This document shows, piece after piece, positions 8,455 through 16,095 of a stretch of 64,000 nt of DNA. The position numbers were made by a program, and so were the translations under genes. Position 1 is the first letter of the stretch. Each line of letters opens with the position of its first letter. Below the pieces are notes generated by a model that saw only the letters and a list, made by a program, of their open reading frames with translations, was not told the origin of the DNA and did not search any database. This stretch comes from a virus, in the IMG/VR virus record IMGVR_UViG_3300020141_000226, positions 1-64,000 of that record; one strand, given 5' to 3'.

Positions 8455-9279
8455 ATGAAAACAAAATTTACACCTGATCCTGTAATTGAATCAGAAGATA
8501 AACCAAAATTTAAATCAGACGACTACACCCCTCTCGGTAAAGAAGTCTACGTCAAAGCCGCAGATATGATGTCTGACAAAGGTTACGAAGAAGCATACTT
8601 AGCTGATGTAATCCGTTTTAAAATGAAGCGTGATAACAAACGTTTCTGGGCAGGCGACAACATAAGCGACTACGTCGACGATGAAAAGAAAAATCAACTA
8701 ATCGATGAAGCAACAGAAGCATTTGAAGTGGTGCTCGATCGTTTGCTTATAGATCGCGAAAACGATCCAAACTCAAAAGGTACAGCTAGACGATTAGCTA
8801 AAATGTACTTCAATGAAATAATGGCAGGAAGATATGAACCAGGACCAGACGCAACCGCTTTCCCTAACGATTCGGAGGATCGCTACGAAGGCATGCTGGT
8901 TGTACGTAGCGAGCTTCGTAGTATGTGCAGCCATCATCACCAACCTGTTTCTGGTGTTGCTTATATTGGTATTATTGCTGCCAACAAGCTCATCGGATTG
9001 TCCAAGTACACACGAATTGCCCAATGGTGCGCCAGACGAGGTACACTCCAGGAGGAACTTTGTAACGACATTGCCCGCGAGATTAGCAAAGCAACTGATT
9101 CAGAAAACGTAGCAGTCTACGTTCAAGCAGTACACGGATGCTGTGAGAACCGCGGCATTATGGCGCATAGTTCATTAACTCAAACTACAGTATTAAAAGG
9201 TACATTTAAAGATGATCCTCATACAAAGAAAGAGTTCTTCGATAACATTAAACTTCAACAAGAGTTTGCGCCTCGATGA
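8455..9279 (+). CDS. folE: GTP cyclohydrolase I
   Basis: Converts GTP to dihydroneopterin triphosphate, the first step to 7-deazaguanines and folate. Family signature SMCSHHHQPVSG carries Cys158 and His161 (zinc), followed by GLSKYTRIAQWCARR, and VHGCCENRG supplies the third zinc Cys (229/230). The conserved C terminus SSLTQTTVLKGTFK is intact. The protein is longer than typical FolE (~220 residues) because of an N-terminal extension of about 50 residues. ATG 8455 follows a good ribosome-binding site. The gene has its own promoter and ends in an ATGA overlap with a 37-residue gene. Likely role: feeding DpdA-dependent DNA modification. Confidence 0.95.
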   Translation: MKTKFTPDPVIESEDKPKFKSDDYTPLGKEVYVKAADMMSDKGYEEAYLADVIRFKMKRDNKRFWAGDNISDYVDDEKKNQLIDEATEAFEVVLDRLLIDRENDPNSKGTARRLAKMYFNEIMAGRYEPGPDATAFPNDSEDRYEGMLVVRSELRSMCSHHHQPVSGVAYIGIIAANKLIGLSKYTRIAQWCARRGTLQEELCNDIAREISKATDSENVAVYVQAVHGCCENRGIMAHSSLTQTTVLKGTFKDDPHTKKEFFDNIKLQQEFAPR

Positions 9280-9389
9280 GATACATTACAAACAAATTTG
9301 AAAGCATCCGTTTACCGGTAGAAGATGGATTGTTAGAATGGTTACAAGAAAACTATCCAAATTCTAAATATTATATTAAGGAAGATTAA
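9276..9389 (+). CDS. 37-residue small protein
   Basis: ATG 9276 overlaps the folE stop (ATGA), and the frame runs to TAA at 9387-9389, filling the gap before the next gene exactly. The product starts MRYITNKFESIRLPVED and ends YYIKED. It is acidic with one amphipathic helix. Gap filling and coupling support it as a real gene. Function unknown. Confidence 0.6.
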   Translation: MRYITNKFESIRLPVEDGLLEWLQENYPNSKYYIKED

Positions 9390-9390
9390 T

Positions 9391-9633
9391 ATGGCAACAC
9401 GTAAAAAGAAAGAAACAGTGACAATGGAAATGCCTGGCACAATCGGCGGGGCAAAAATTATTCTGCCAGAAAATATACCTTCAGGCGGATGGCCTATGAT
9501 GAATCAAGGCAGTCACTTAACAGTAAAAACATTCGAAGATGGTCGAACAGAACTTCTTTGGGATGACGAGGCCTTGCTCAGAGATGTGCGTGAAGCTATT
9601 GCTAGCGTAGAAAATAAAACAAAAGGAGATTAA
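9391..9633 (+). CDS. Small unknown protein
   Basis: 80 residues, starting one base after the preceding stop, with AAGGA before ATG 9391. The N terminus is lysine rich (MATRKKKETV). The middle is beta-rich, and a helical acidic tail (LLRDVREAIASVENK) follows. No domain recognised. Confidence 0.65.
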   Translation: MATRKKKETVTMEMPGTIGGAKIILPENIPSGGWPMMNQGSHLTVKTFEDGRTELLWDDEALLRDVREAIASVENKTKGD

Positions 9634-9634
9634 A

Positions 9635-10333
9635 ATGTTTGGAGCAAATTATACAGATGGCGGTTTGATAAACTATCGTTCAGCAGAAGAAATTAATAGT
9701 GCGATGGGTCGTGTTTACGGACATATGAGCCTAGCAGTTATTGTATCAATGTTTGTCAGTTACTTTGTGGGCTCTAGCCCAGAATTGCTACAGTTCTTTT
9801 TTACCGGTGTGCTAAAGTGGATTGTAATTTTTGCTCCACTGGCGGCAATATTTGGTGTTAGTTATGTACTAGGTAACAATCCTAGCAAAGGTGTAGCTCA
9901 ATTGTGCTTACATGGTTTTGCGGCCCTGATGGGATTGAGTTTTGCTACAATCTTTGCTGTGTTCACTATGGGTAGTATTGTGTCAGCATTTATGGGTGCG
10001 GCAATTTTATTTGCTGTAATGAGCGGCTACGGCTACTTTACCAAACGTAGTCTAGACAGCATGGGCAAGTTTATGTTCATTGGATTGATTGCCATTGTCA
10101 TTGCCAGCATTGTTAATATCTTTATTGGCAGTACTGTAATGCAGATGGTTATTAGTGCCTTGGCAATCATTATCTTCTTAGGACTAACTGCCTATGACAC
10201 ACAACGTATTCGAGAAGAACTAAGTGTAGATACTACACCTGCCGCAGAGGTTAGCGGTGCGCTAACTCTGTACATGGATTTTATTAATTTGTTTATTAAC
10301 CTATTACAACTGTTCGGTGACAAAAAGGATTAA
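9635..10333 (+). CDS. Bax inhibitor-1/YccA-family membrane protein
   Basis: 232 residues with about seven hydrophobic membrane-spanning segments and the family's typical cytoplasmic C-terminal end (TAYDTQRIREEL, then a final hydrophobic segment ending LFGDKKD). The paired aspartates of the pH-sensing calcium-leak site of BI-1 proteins probably correspond to Asp in AYDTQ and in the last helix (YMDFINLF). It would sit in the host inner membrane. In bacteria, relatives interact with membrane protease FtsH, so a role in host-membrane quality control or lysis timing is possible but unproven. A strong AAAGGAG site precedes the start. Confidence 0.9.
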   Translation: MFGANYTDGGLINYRSAEEINSAMGRVYGHMSLAVIVSMFVSYFVGSSPELLQFFFTGVLKWIVIFAPLAAIFGVSYVLGNNPSKGVAQLCLHGFAALMGLSFATIFAVFTMGSIVSAFMGAAILFAVMSGYGYFTKRSLDSMGKFMFIGLIAIVIASIVNIFIGSTVMQMVISALAIIIFLGLTAYDTQRIREELSVDTTPAAEVSGALTLYMDFINLFINLLQLFGDKKD

Positions 10334-10335
10334 AG

Positions 10336-10797
10336 ATGTTTTTAAAATGGCTTGAGAAAAATGACCGCAAACGTATCATTATGGATCGGCAAAGTAACGA
10401 GCCATATTTAGAACGCTATTATATATTCCTAAAAGATCGTAAAAAGTTTCCATTTAATGCTTTTATACATAAGTTTCTTAAATCAGATCCCGACGAAGTT
10501 CATGATCATCCGTGGCCTTACGCTACACTTATTTTAAAAGGTGGTTACTGGGAATGGATTCCAAAGTTTGATAGTATCGGAAAACAGTTCGGTGAATATC
10601 GAGTGTGGAGAGGTCCGGGACATTTTCGTGTTTGTAAATCGACCAGCTATCACAGGATTGAATTAGATCCTAACATCACAGCGTGGACATTGTTTATACC
10701 AGGTCCACAAAAAAGAGAATGGGGATTTTTAGTAAACAACAATTGGATACACAACGAACAATTTTTGAAAGAGAAACGTGAACAAGCTAATAATTAA
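10336..10797 (+). CDS. Cupin-fold protein of unknown substrate
   Basis: 153 residues. Cupin metal-ligand pattern: EVHDHPWPYATLILKGGYWE (His56 and His58, then a conserved glycine strand) and a later YHRIEL (His106). Cupins bind a divalent metal in a small beta barrel and include dioxygenases, epimerases and sugar-binding proteins. Which of these applies is unclear. The downstream phosphoribosyltransferase gene overlaps its end by 20 bases. Confidence 0.7.
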   Translation: MFLKWLEKNDRKRIIMDRQSNEPYLERYYIFLKDRKKFPFNAFIHKFLKSDPDEVHDHPWPYATLILKGGYWEWIPKFDSIGKQFGEYRVWRGPGHFRVCKSTSYHRIELDPNITAWTLFIPGPQKREWGFLVNNNWIHNEQFLKEKREQANN

Positions 10798-11275
10798 CAA
10801 CACAGAATATAAAGGTCTAGTCAACGATATTTGTAGAAATATCGCACTTGAAGATTGGACTCCGGATTATATCGTAGGCATTACTAGAGGTGGACTGCTA
10901 CCAGCTGTAATGATCAGTCAATACTTTAATATCAAGATGAATAGTTTAGACATTAGTCTACGTGACGGAGGAGACTGTGTCAGTAACCTAGGTATGGCCG
11001 AAGATGCTTACAAAGGAAAGAAAATTCTTATTGTAGACGACATTAATGATACTGGTGCTACGATAAATTGGATTATGGAAGATTGGCCTAGTGGCTGTTT
11101 TCCCGGCGACTCAATCTGGAACGAGATATGGGGAGACAATGTTCGATTTGCTGTAGTAGTTGATAATCTGGCAAGTCAGAGTAGAGTTAAAATGAACTAC
11201 GTTGGCATAGAAGTTAACAAAGCAGAAAAAGATGTTTGGATTGAATTTCCTTATGAGGAGTGGTGGGCAAAATGA
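10778..11275 (+). CDS. Phosphoribosyltransferase (PRTase fold)
   Basis: 165 residues starting at GTG 10778 inside the end of the cupin gene. The PRPP-binding loop KILIVDDINDTGAT (Asp87-Asp88 and the following TGAT) is diagnostic of type I phosphoribosyltransferases. IVGITRGGLLPAVMIS is the conserved N-terminal PP-loop. It could be a purine salvage enzyme (xanthine/hypoxanthine type), which would make sense beside nucleotide and 7-deazaguanine metabolism, but base specificity is not readable. Confidence 0.85.
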   Translation: MNKLIINNTEYKGLVNDICRNIALEDWTPDYIVGITRGGLLPAVMISQYFNIKMNSLDISLRDGGDCVSNLGMAEDAYKGKKILIVDDINDTGATINWIMEDWPSGCFPGDSIWNEIWGDNVRFAVVVDNLASQSRVKMNYVGIEVNKAEKDVWIEFPYEEWWAK

Positions 11276-11454
11276 GTATTGTACAACAGAGAATGATGGA
11301 ACTAATGGAGCCAATCGAACGTCAAATTATGATGTGCGATAATCGAGAAGATCTCTTGATGATGGCATGTGCTATGATGACAACAGTTAAAGATATTTTT
11401 GATAATGAACTTGGACCAGAGGGTCGTAAGCAGATGTTTAAGGACTATACATGA
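11272..11454 (+). CDS. Small unknown protein
   Basis: 60 residues from ATG 11272, which overlaps the preceding stop (ATGA) and has GAGGAG at 11255-11260 upstream. An in-frame ATG at 11260 lies inside that binding site and is less likely. The protein is helical and methionine rich (MMACAMMTTVKDI), with no recognised domain. It overlaps mazG by 4 bases. Confidence 0.6.
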   Translation: MSIVQQRMMELMEPIERQIMMCDNREDLLMMACAMMTTVKDIFDNELGPEGRKQMFKDYT

Positions 11455-11723
11455 ACACTAAAGAAAAAGAAGTAATGGACATTCTACAAGAAGAATGTGC
11501 CGAAGTAATTCAAGCAGTAAGTAAAATTAGTCGATTTGGAATTGACAATTTTAAACCAGGTAAGCCAAAAACTAACCGAGAACACTTAGAAGAAGAACTT
11601 GGAGATATGCTCGCAATGATTGACATCATGCTAGAGAAGAGTGTAATATCATTAGAGCATTTAGAAATTGCTAAAAAAGCAAAAATAGAAAAACTAAAGA
11701 AATGGTCAAACATTTATGAGTAA
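11451..11723 (+). CDS. MazG-like nucleotide pyrophosphohydrolase
   Basis: 90-residue all-alpha NTP pyrophosphohydrolase-type protein. The metal-binding motif is complete: Glu14-Glu15-x2-Glu18 (QEECAE) and Glu49-x2-Asp52 (EELGD). MazG-type enzymes hydrolyse NTPs or dNTPs to monophosphates. In phages they are proposed to sanitise the nucleotide pool or alter alarmone or ATP levels in the infected cell. It overlaps the start of queE by 8 bases. Confidence 0.85.
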   Translation: MNTKEKEVMDILQEECAEVIQAVSKISRFGIDNFKPGKPKTNREHLEEELGDMLAMIDIMLEKSVISLEHLEIAKKAKIEKLKKWSNIYE

Positions 11724-12579
11724 AATTAAAGTAGCAGAATTATTTTATAGCATACAAGGTGAAGGACGTTACATGGGTGTACCGTCTGTTTTCTTGCGTA
11801 CATTTGGGTGTAACTTTACCTGTCAAGGTTTTGGTATGCCGCGTGGTGAGCTGAGCAAGGAAGCAGATAATCTTGCCTTGCTTCAAGACATTCACGATAC
11901 TCCTCCATTTAAAAAATATGAAGACTTACCTCTTGTAAGTACAGGATGCGATAGCTATGCTAGCTGGCATCCTAGCTTCAAAGACTTGAGCCCGTTGTTA
12001 ACTACAGATGCTATTGTAGAACGCATTATGGAAATTCTTCCACACGGAGAATGGCGTGATGAACATCTTGTCATTACTGGCGGTGAACCGTTGTTAGGTT
12101 GGCAAAAGCAATATCCAGATTTGTTAAGACATCCTAAGATGGTAGGTCTTAAAGAAATCACGTTTGAAACAAACGGCACAATGCGGTTGACCAGTGTGTT
12201 CAAAGAATTCTTAACAGACTGGGCATTTGGTAGTGACGATAGAGAAATTACATTTAGTGTAAGTGCCAAACTTCCTTGCTCCGGCGAATCGTGGGATGAT
12301 GCTATCAAACCAGCAGTTGTTTGTGACTATGAGGACTTTGGTACAGCATACTTAAAGTTTGTTATTGCTACTGAACAAGACTTTGCTGATGCCGAATGTG
12401 CTATTGCCGCATATCGTAAGGCAGGGTTTGAAGGTCACGTGTATCTAATGCCAGTTGGCGGTGTCGAAAGTGTCTACGCAATGAATAATAAAAATGTAGC
12501 ATTGTTGGCAATGAAACATGGATTGCGCTACAGCGATAGACTACAAGTTCCTTTGTTTAAAAATGAGTGGGGAACTTAA
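11716..12579 (+). CDS. queE: 7-carboxy-7-deazaguanine synthase (radical SAM)
   Basis: Radical SAM ring-contraction enzyme of the preQ0 pathway. It starts with the QueE hallmark LFYSIQGEGRYMGVPSVFLR. GGEPLLGW (residues 122-129) is the SAM-binding GGEP motif. The iron-sulfur cysteines are unusual: Cys32 and Cys36 are in place (FGCNFTC), but the third cysteine with its following Asp-Ser appears only at Cys78 (STGCDSYASW), after a 41-residue insertion. Normal radical SAM motifs are CX3CX2C. Length 287 residues is above the ~210-245 of common QueE because of this insert. It is placed between mazG and a methyltransferase in an overlapping run. Confidence 0.9.
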   Translation: MSKIKVAELFYSIQGEGRYMGVPSVFLRTFGCNFTCQGFGMPRGELSKEADNLALLQDIHDTPPFKKYEDLPLVSTGCDSYASWHPSFKDLSPLLTTDAIVERIMEILPHGEWRDEHLVITGGEPLLGWQKQYPDLLRHPKMVGLKEITFETNGTMRLTSVFKEFLTDWAFGSDDREITFSVSAKLPCSGESWDDAIKPAVVCDYEDFGTAYLKFVIATEQDFADAECAIAAYRKAGFEGHVYLMPVGGVESVYAMNNKNVALLAMKHGLRYSDRLQVPLFKNEWGT

Positions 12580-13181
12580 TGAGATTTGATTTTGTCGACA
12601 TAGGTACTTGCGATTTTAATACCAGCGCAAGTGAAGTCTTGAAAGACGATCGAGCAAAAGTATTACTAATTGAGCCATTAAAATTCTATCTCGACAGATT
12701 ACCTGTACACGACAATATATTAAAATCTAACGTTGCCATTGGAAATCAGCGAGGCGTTGCTTCAGTATTTTATCTAGAAGAAAAAACTATTGTAGAATAC
12801 AATTTACCAGATTGGTTAAAAGGGTGTAGTACGTTAGGAAGGCCGCATTGGCTAGCTATTGATAACTTAAATCAAAAAGGTTTAAGTCATGATCTCATCA
12901 AACAACAACAGATAAATATAGTTACATTTAAGGATCTTTGTGAGGTATTTGATATACAATCTATTGGGAAGTTAACAATAGACACAGAAGGACATGATCA
13001 TCTTATATTACCCGATGTTTACGAAAAAGTAATTTCCGGGTTTGATATTAAAACTATAATTTTCGAATACCAGCCTTATATGGGAAATACAGATCAATTA
13101 GATGAGTTGTCATTAAAATTTGAAGCCGCGGGTTATAAAAAATCCTGGCCAACTACTATGGACGTTAGATTAGACAAATGA
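12579..13181 (+). CDS. FkbM-type class I methyltransferase-like protein
   Basis: About 200 residues. ATG 12579 overlaps the queE stop (TAATG) and is preferred to an in-frame GTG at 12567. The SAM-binding region reads FVDIGTCDFNTS, followed by LLIEP (acidic ribose-contact strand) and the FkbM hallmark LTIDTEGHDHLIL. FkbM enzymes are usually O-methyltransferases on sugars or natural products, so a sugar or modified base are candidate substrates. It overlaps the next gene by 4 bases. Confidence 0.75.
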   Translation: MRFDFVDIGTCDFNTSASEVLKDDRAKVLLIEPLKFYLDRLPVHDNILKSNVAIGNQRGVASVFYLEEKTIVEYNLPDWLKGCSTLGRPHWLAIDNLNQKGLSHDLIKQQQINIVTFKDLCEVFDIQSIGKLTIDTEGHDHLILPDVYEKVISGFDIKTIIFEYQPYMGNTDQLDELSLKFEAAGYKKSWPTTMDVRLDK

Positions 13182-13606
13182 TTAAAAATATATTTAAAAA
13201 ACTTACAGGACTAGATAAAATCGAAGCTGAGGTAGCCGATGCTACAAGGCGAAAAATTGAAGCTGAGGTAGCCGCTGAAAAGGCTGTTGAAGAAGCAAGA
13301 CTCGCTAAAATTAGTCCAAAAGAACGTGCTACTGAAGCTAAAGAACCTTGGGTAGAAGTATTAGATACGCATGTTAACAAAGACAATGTTCGGAATGGTT
13401 TTTTTGAACTTGACTGGAATGAGTATTTTGTGTTACAATTACGTAGCAATGGTTATCAAGGTGATTCAGACGAGGTCATTGTAGATCAGTGGTTCCAGGA
13501 TCTTTGCCGAAATATTGGTGCCGAGCAAGGTATTAATATGGAACGCAGAGCTAGTGGTTTTGTTAACGTAAACGACCTAGGCAACGGTAAATCCGAAATT
13601 TCATGA
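13178..13606 (+). CDS. Unknown protein with basic/acidic coiled-coil N terminus
   Basis: 142 residues. Residues ~10-55 form a charged Ala/Glu/Lys helix with a short internal repeat (KIEAEVADATRR then KIEAEVAAEKAV). The C-terminal ~85 residues are a compact domain (WVEVLDTHVNKDNVRNGFFE, later DEVIVDQWFQDL). Overlaps both neighbours by 4 bases. No family recognised. Confidence 0.65.
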   Translation: MIKNIFKKLTGLDKIEAEVADATRRKIEAEVAAEKAVEEARLAKISPKERATEAKEPWVEVLDTHVNKDNVRNGFFELDWNEYFVLQLRSNGYQGDSDEVIVDQWFQDLCRNIGAEQGINMERRASGFVNVNDLGNGKSEIS

Positions 13607-14589
13607 CATACATTTTAGTAGACACAGCAAACACATTCTTTCGAGCTCGTCACGTTGTCAGAGGTACACTTGATGACAAAGTGGGTATGAGCATTCATAC
13701 AGTATTGGGCAGTGTTCGAAAGGCGTGGAAAGACTTTAAAGGCGATCATGTGGTATTCTGCCTCGAAGGTCGAAGCTGGCGTAAGGATCATTATGCTCCG
13801 TACAAGAGGAACCGCACCGACGCTCGGGCTTCGCAAAGCCCTCGCGAAGCTGAAGAAGATCGAGTGTTTTGGGAAACGTTTGATCAGTTTAAAGAATTCA
13901 TTACTGACAAGACTAATTGTACAGTCCTACAACATCCGCAATTAGAAGCTGATGATTTGATTGCGGGCTTCATTCAAGCACATCCAAATGACAATCATGT
14001 TATCATTTCGACAGATGGCGACTTCGCACAACTCATTGCTCCAAACGTAAAACAATATAACGGCGTCAGTGCTGTCACTACTACACACGAAGGATACTTT
14101 GATGAAAAGGGTAAACGTGTCATTGATAAGAAAACTAAACAAGAAAAGCCCGCACCTGACCCAGAATGGTTACTCTTTGAGAAGTGTATGCGTGGTGACA
14201 CATCAGATAACATCTTTAGTGCTTATCCGGGAGTACGTGAAAAAGGCACAAAGAATAAAATTGGTCTCCGCGAAGCATATTCCGACCGGAACAATAAAGG
14301 ATATAATTGGAACAACATGATGTTGCAGAAGTGGATGGACCATGAAGGTAAAGAACAGAGAGTAAAAGAGTGTTACGAACGTAATCAACTGCTTTGTGAT
14401 CTTACAGCACAGCCCGCAGAGATACGACAAATTATAAATGACACAATCAAGACAGCAACGACAGCAGAAAAAAGCATTCCGCAAGTTGGTGTTAGATTGT
14501 TAAAATTTTGTGCGTCTTATGATCTTGTTAAAGTATCTGAACAAATTCAAAGCTACGCCGAACCGCTAAACGCAAGGTATATATCATGA
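13603..14589 (+). CDS. rnh: 5'-3' flap nuclease / RNase H (T4 Rnh-like)
   Basis: 328-residue member of the FEN-1/5'-nuclease family, which removes RNA primers and 5' flaps on the lagging strand. Metal-binding acidic motifs are in order: ILVDTANTFFRAR (Asp7), QLEADDLIAG (Glu115, Asp117-118), ISTDGDFAQL, and RGDTSDNIF near residue 197. Closest described relative is T4 RNase H (305 residues). An internal palindrome lies at 13826-13850 within the codons for a short loop. It is flanked by unknown genes with 4-base overlaps. Confidence 0.9.
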   Translation: MTYILVDTANTFFRARHVVRGTLDDKVGMSIHTVLGSVRKAWKDFKGDHVVFCLEGRSWRKDHYAPYKRNRTDARASQSPREAEEDRVFWETFDQFKEFITDKTNCTVLQHPQLEADDLIAGFIQAHPNDNHVIISTDGDFAQLIAPNVKQYNGVSAVTTTHEGYFDEKGKRVIDKKTKQEKPAPDPEWLLFEKCMRGDTSDNIFSAYPGVREKGTKNKIGLREAYSDRNNKGYNWNNMMLQKWMDHEGKEQRVKECYERNQLLCDLTAQPAEIRQIINDTIKTATTAEKSIPQVGVRLLKFCASYDLVKVSEQIQSYAEPLNARYIS

Positions 14590-15071
14590 CTACAACTGCC
14601 AAACCATTAATTCCAAATAAGAGTTGGTTACTCGAAACTGACGGATTAAAAATTGGAACACTGAATAAAGAAAGGTCATCTTATTCTATTTTAAAAGATG
14701 GACAGAAGATTACTGTAGGCTCAGTCAAAGATGTTAAAGAAAAATTAGGTATTGAGTTTTACGATATTCCTAAAATAACAAAAATCGAAACTACTGAATA
14801 CGGAGTTTATGACTTTCCATGTGGGTCAAAGCCATACGGCAGTGTTTACAATATACGTAAAAAATTACCCATCTATGCTAAAAGTACAAAAAGCAAAAGT
14901 CTGTACTGTGCCGGATACTATGTAATTAAATTTCGAAAAGGTTGGGTTAAAAGTTTCTGTCCTAAACTTATCACTTTAGAACGCTATCCATTTCAAGGCC
15001 CTTTTAAAACAGAGTTTGAAATGAAGCAAACACTCACTAGCTTAGGCAAAAAAGAAAATGAAACAAATTAA
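14586..15071 (+). CDS. Unknown phage protein
   Basis: 161 residues, basic and beta-rich, coupled to the nuclease gene by an ATGA overlap. Features such as KIGTLNKERSSYSILKDG and FRKGWVKSFCPKLITLERY look like short DNA- or RNA-contacting strands. It has the feel of proteins adjacent to replication genes in T4-like phages, but I cannot assign a family. Confidence 0.65.
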   Translation: MTTTAKPLIPNKSWLLETDGLKIGTLNKERSSYSILKDGQKITVGSVKDVKEKLGIEFYDIPKITKIETTEYGVYDFPCGSKPYGSVYNIRKKLPIYAKSTKSKSLYCAGYYVIKFRKGWVKSFCPKLITLERYPFQGPFKTEFEMKQTLTSLGKKENETN

Positions 15072-15294
15072 CACATTACCGATAGAAAACTACCTAGAAA
15101 AGGCCAGAATTGCTTCTAAATCGGGTCAGAAAAATGTAGTTTTAGACATAAAAGATGCTATTGCGTTAGCGGACAGCCTAGCAGTTGTTATGACTCGATT
15201 AACAGGCAAATTAGAAGACCATATCGCCGAACTATCCAAACCCAAAGAAGAGGAAGTCATTTCTGTCACGATGGACGGGGGCGTTTTTCGTTAA
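15058..15294 (+). CDS. Small unknown protein
   Basis: 78 residues overlapping its neighbour by 14 bases. It is mostly helical (DIKDAIALADSLAVVMTRLTGKLEDHIAEL), possibly a small dimeric adaptor. No known family. Confidence 0.6.
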   Translation: MKQINTLPIENYLEKARIASKSGQKNVVLDIKDAIALADSLAVVMTRLTGKLEDHIAELSKPKEEEVISVTMDGGVFR

Positions 15295-15301
15295 ATTCCT
15301 A

Positions 15302-15308
15302 CTAAATA
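15302..15308 (+). promoter_or_regulatory. Late-promoter-like motif CTAAATA
   Basis: CTAAATAAA matches the TATAAATA core of gp55-dependent late promoters at most positions and occupies the short gap before the gene at 15338. No convincing -35 element is present, as expected for a T4 late promoter. Confidence 0.4.
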
Positions 15309-15337
15309 AATGCGTATATAACGGAGCGATACGCATT
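15309..15337 (+). promoter_or_regulatory. Hairpin enclosing the ribosome-binding site of the next gene
   Basis: AATGCGTAT (15309-15317) pairs perfectly with ATACGCATT (15329-15337). The 11-base loop holds the GGAG ribosome-binding site (15323-15326), and the start codon follows the stem directly at 15338. This arrangement could present or mask the ribosome site. Confidence 0.6.
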
Positions 15338-15637
15338 ATGAGTAGACCAAAACCTAATATTCTTTTAGAACTTACTAATAAGAAAAATTACAAAACTGAG
15401 CAAGTTTTGGAAGCTGATGCCATTTGGGCCGTATTTTATAAAGATAAGCCGGTCAATTTAAAAACTAGCAGTATAGTAGCCCAGGATCTGGGACCTAAAT
15501 ATAAAAAGGTTAGTTTTTCAAACAGCGGCCATGCCTTTAATCTATCCGAAAGATTAAACAAACTATTCAACTGCCAAGACTTCTCTGTGTATAAACTAAC
15601 CACAGGACAAAAGTTGCCAGATGGACCAAAGGACTGA
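15338..15637 (+). CDS. Unknown phage protein
   Basis: 99 residues, basic, ending KLPDGPKD. Central alternating strands (ADAIWAVFYKDKPVNLKTS) and a helix (HAFNLSERLNKLFN) suggest a small alpha/beta fold. Its start is placed at the foot of a hairpin carrying the ribosome-binding site. It overlaps the next gene by 17 bases. Confidence 0.6.
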   Translation: MSRPKPNILLELTNKKNYKTEQVLEADAIWAVFYKDKPVNLKTSSIVAQDLGPKYKKVSFSNSGHAFNLSERLNKLFNCQDFSVYKLTTGQKLPDGPKD

Positions 15638-16016
15638 AATAACCCGATACGTTCTTCAACAGGCAGATAAGCCACATGACGATGCGTATGTTAAAAAAAT
15701 GCTTCCGGCATTTTGGATGAATCCGCGACAGAAGACCAAAGGTGGACTACGTCTAACTGATTCTGGGTGGGATTGGCTTAGACAGGCCGATCTTAAATAT
15801 TATCAAATCGATCTCCCAAAAGAAATAGAATGGACTAACCAATTGATCATACGTTTGGATCAATTTATAGAGTGCCCATTTTACATAACCAAAAAATCCA
15901 TTTACGTTTTCGGAGAAAGGATGGCTGTCCAATTAGTGCTGTTTTCCGGAAACATACAAAAATATGGGCTATCAAGGGCCATGGCTGTTGCTAGAGAACA
16001 ACAAAAAAGTCATTGA
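15621..16016 (+). CDS. Unknown conserved phage protein
   Basis: 131 residues. Conserved-looking aromatic/basic segments (AFWMNPRQKTKGGLRLTDSG and WDWLRQADLKYYQIDLP) and a strand-rich C terminus (CPFYITKKSIYVFGERM) suggest a compact globular protein. It is followed by the MoxR promoter, so it closes the preceding operon segment. Function unknown. Confidence 0.65.
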   Translation: MDQRTEITRYVLQQADKPHDDAYVKKMLPAFWMNPRQKTKGGLRLTDSGWDWLRQADLKYYQIDLPKEIEWTNQLIIRLDQFIECPFYITKKSIYVFGERMAVQLVLFSGNIQKYGLSRAMAVAREQQKSH

Positions 16017-16041
16017 CTTTTTACCTGAATCCGTGTATAAT
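16013..16041 (+). promoter_or_regulatory. sigma70-type promoter for the MoxR gene
   Basis: TTGACT at 16013-16018, a 17-base spacer and a perfect TATAAT at 16036-16041. The predicted transcript starts near 16048, exactly where a 7-bp hairpin begins (ATGCGTT 16048-16054 with AACGCAT 16060-16066). Confidence 0.88.
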
Positions 16042-16095
16042 TTATACATGCGTTAGAGAAACGCATTCACTAAATTAATTTTTTAAGGTAAAAAA

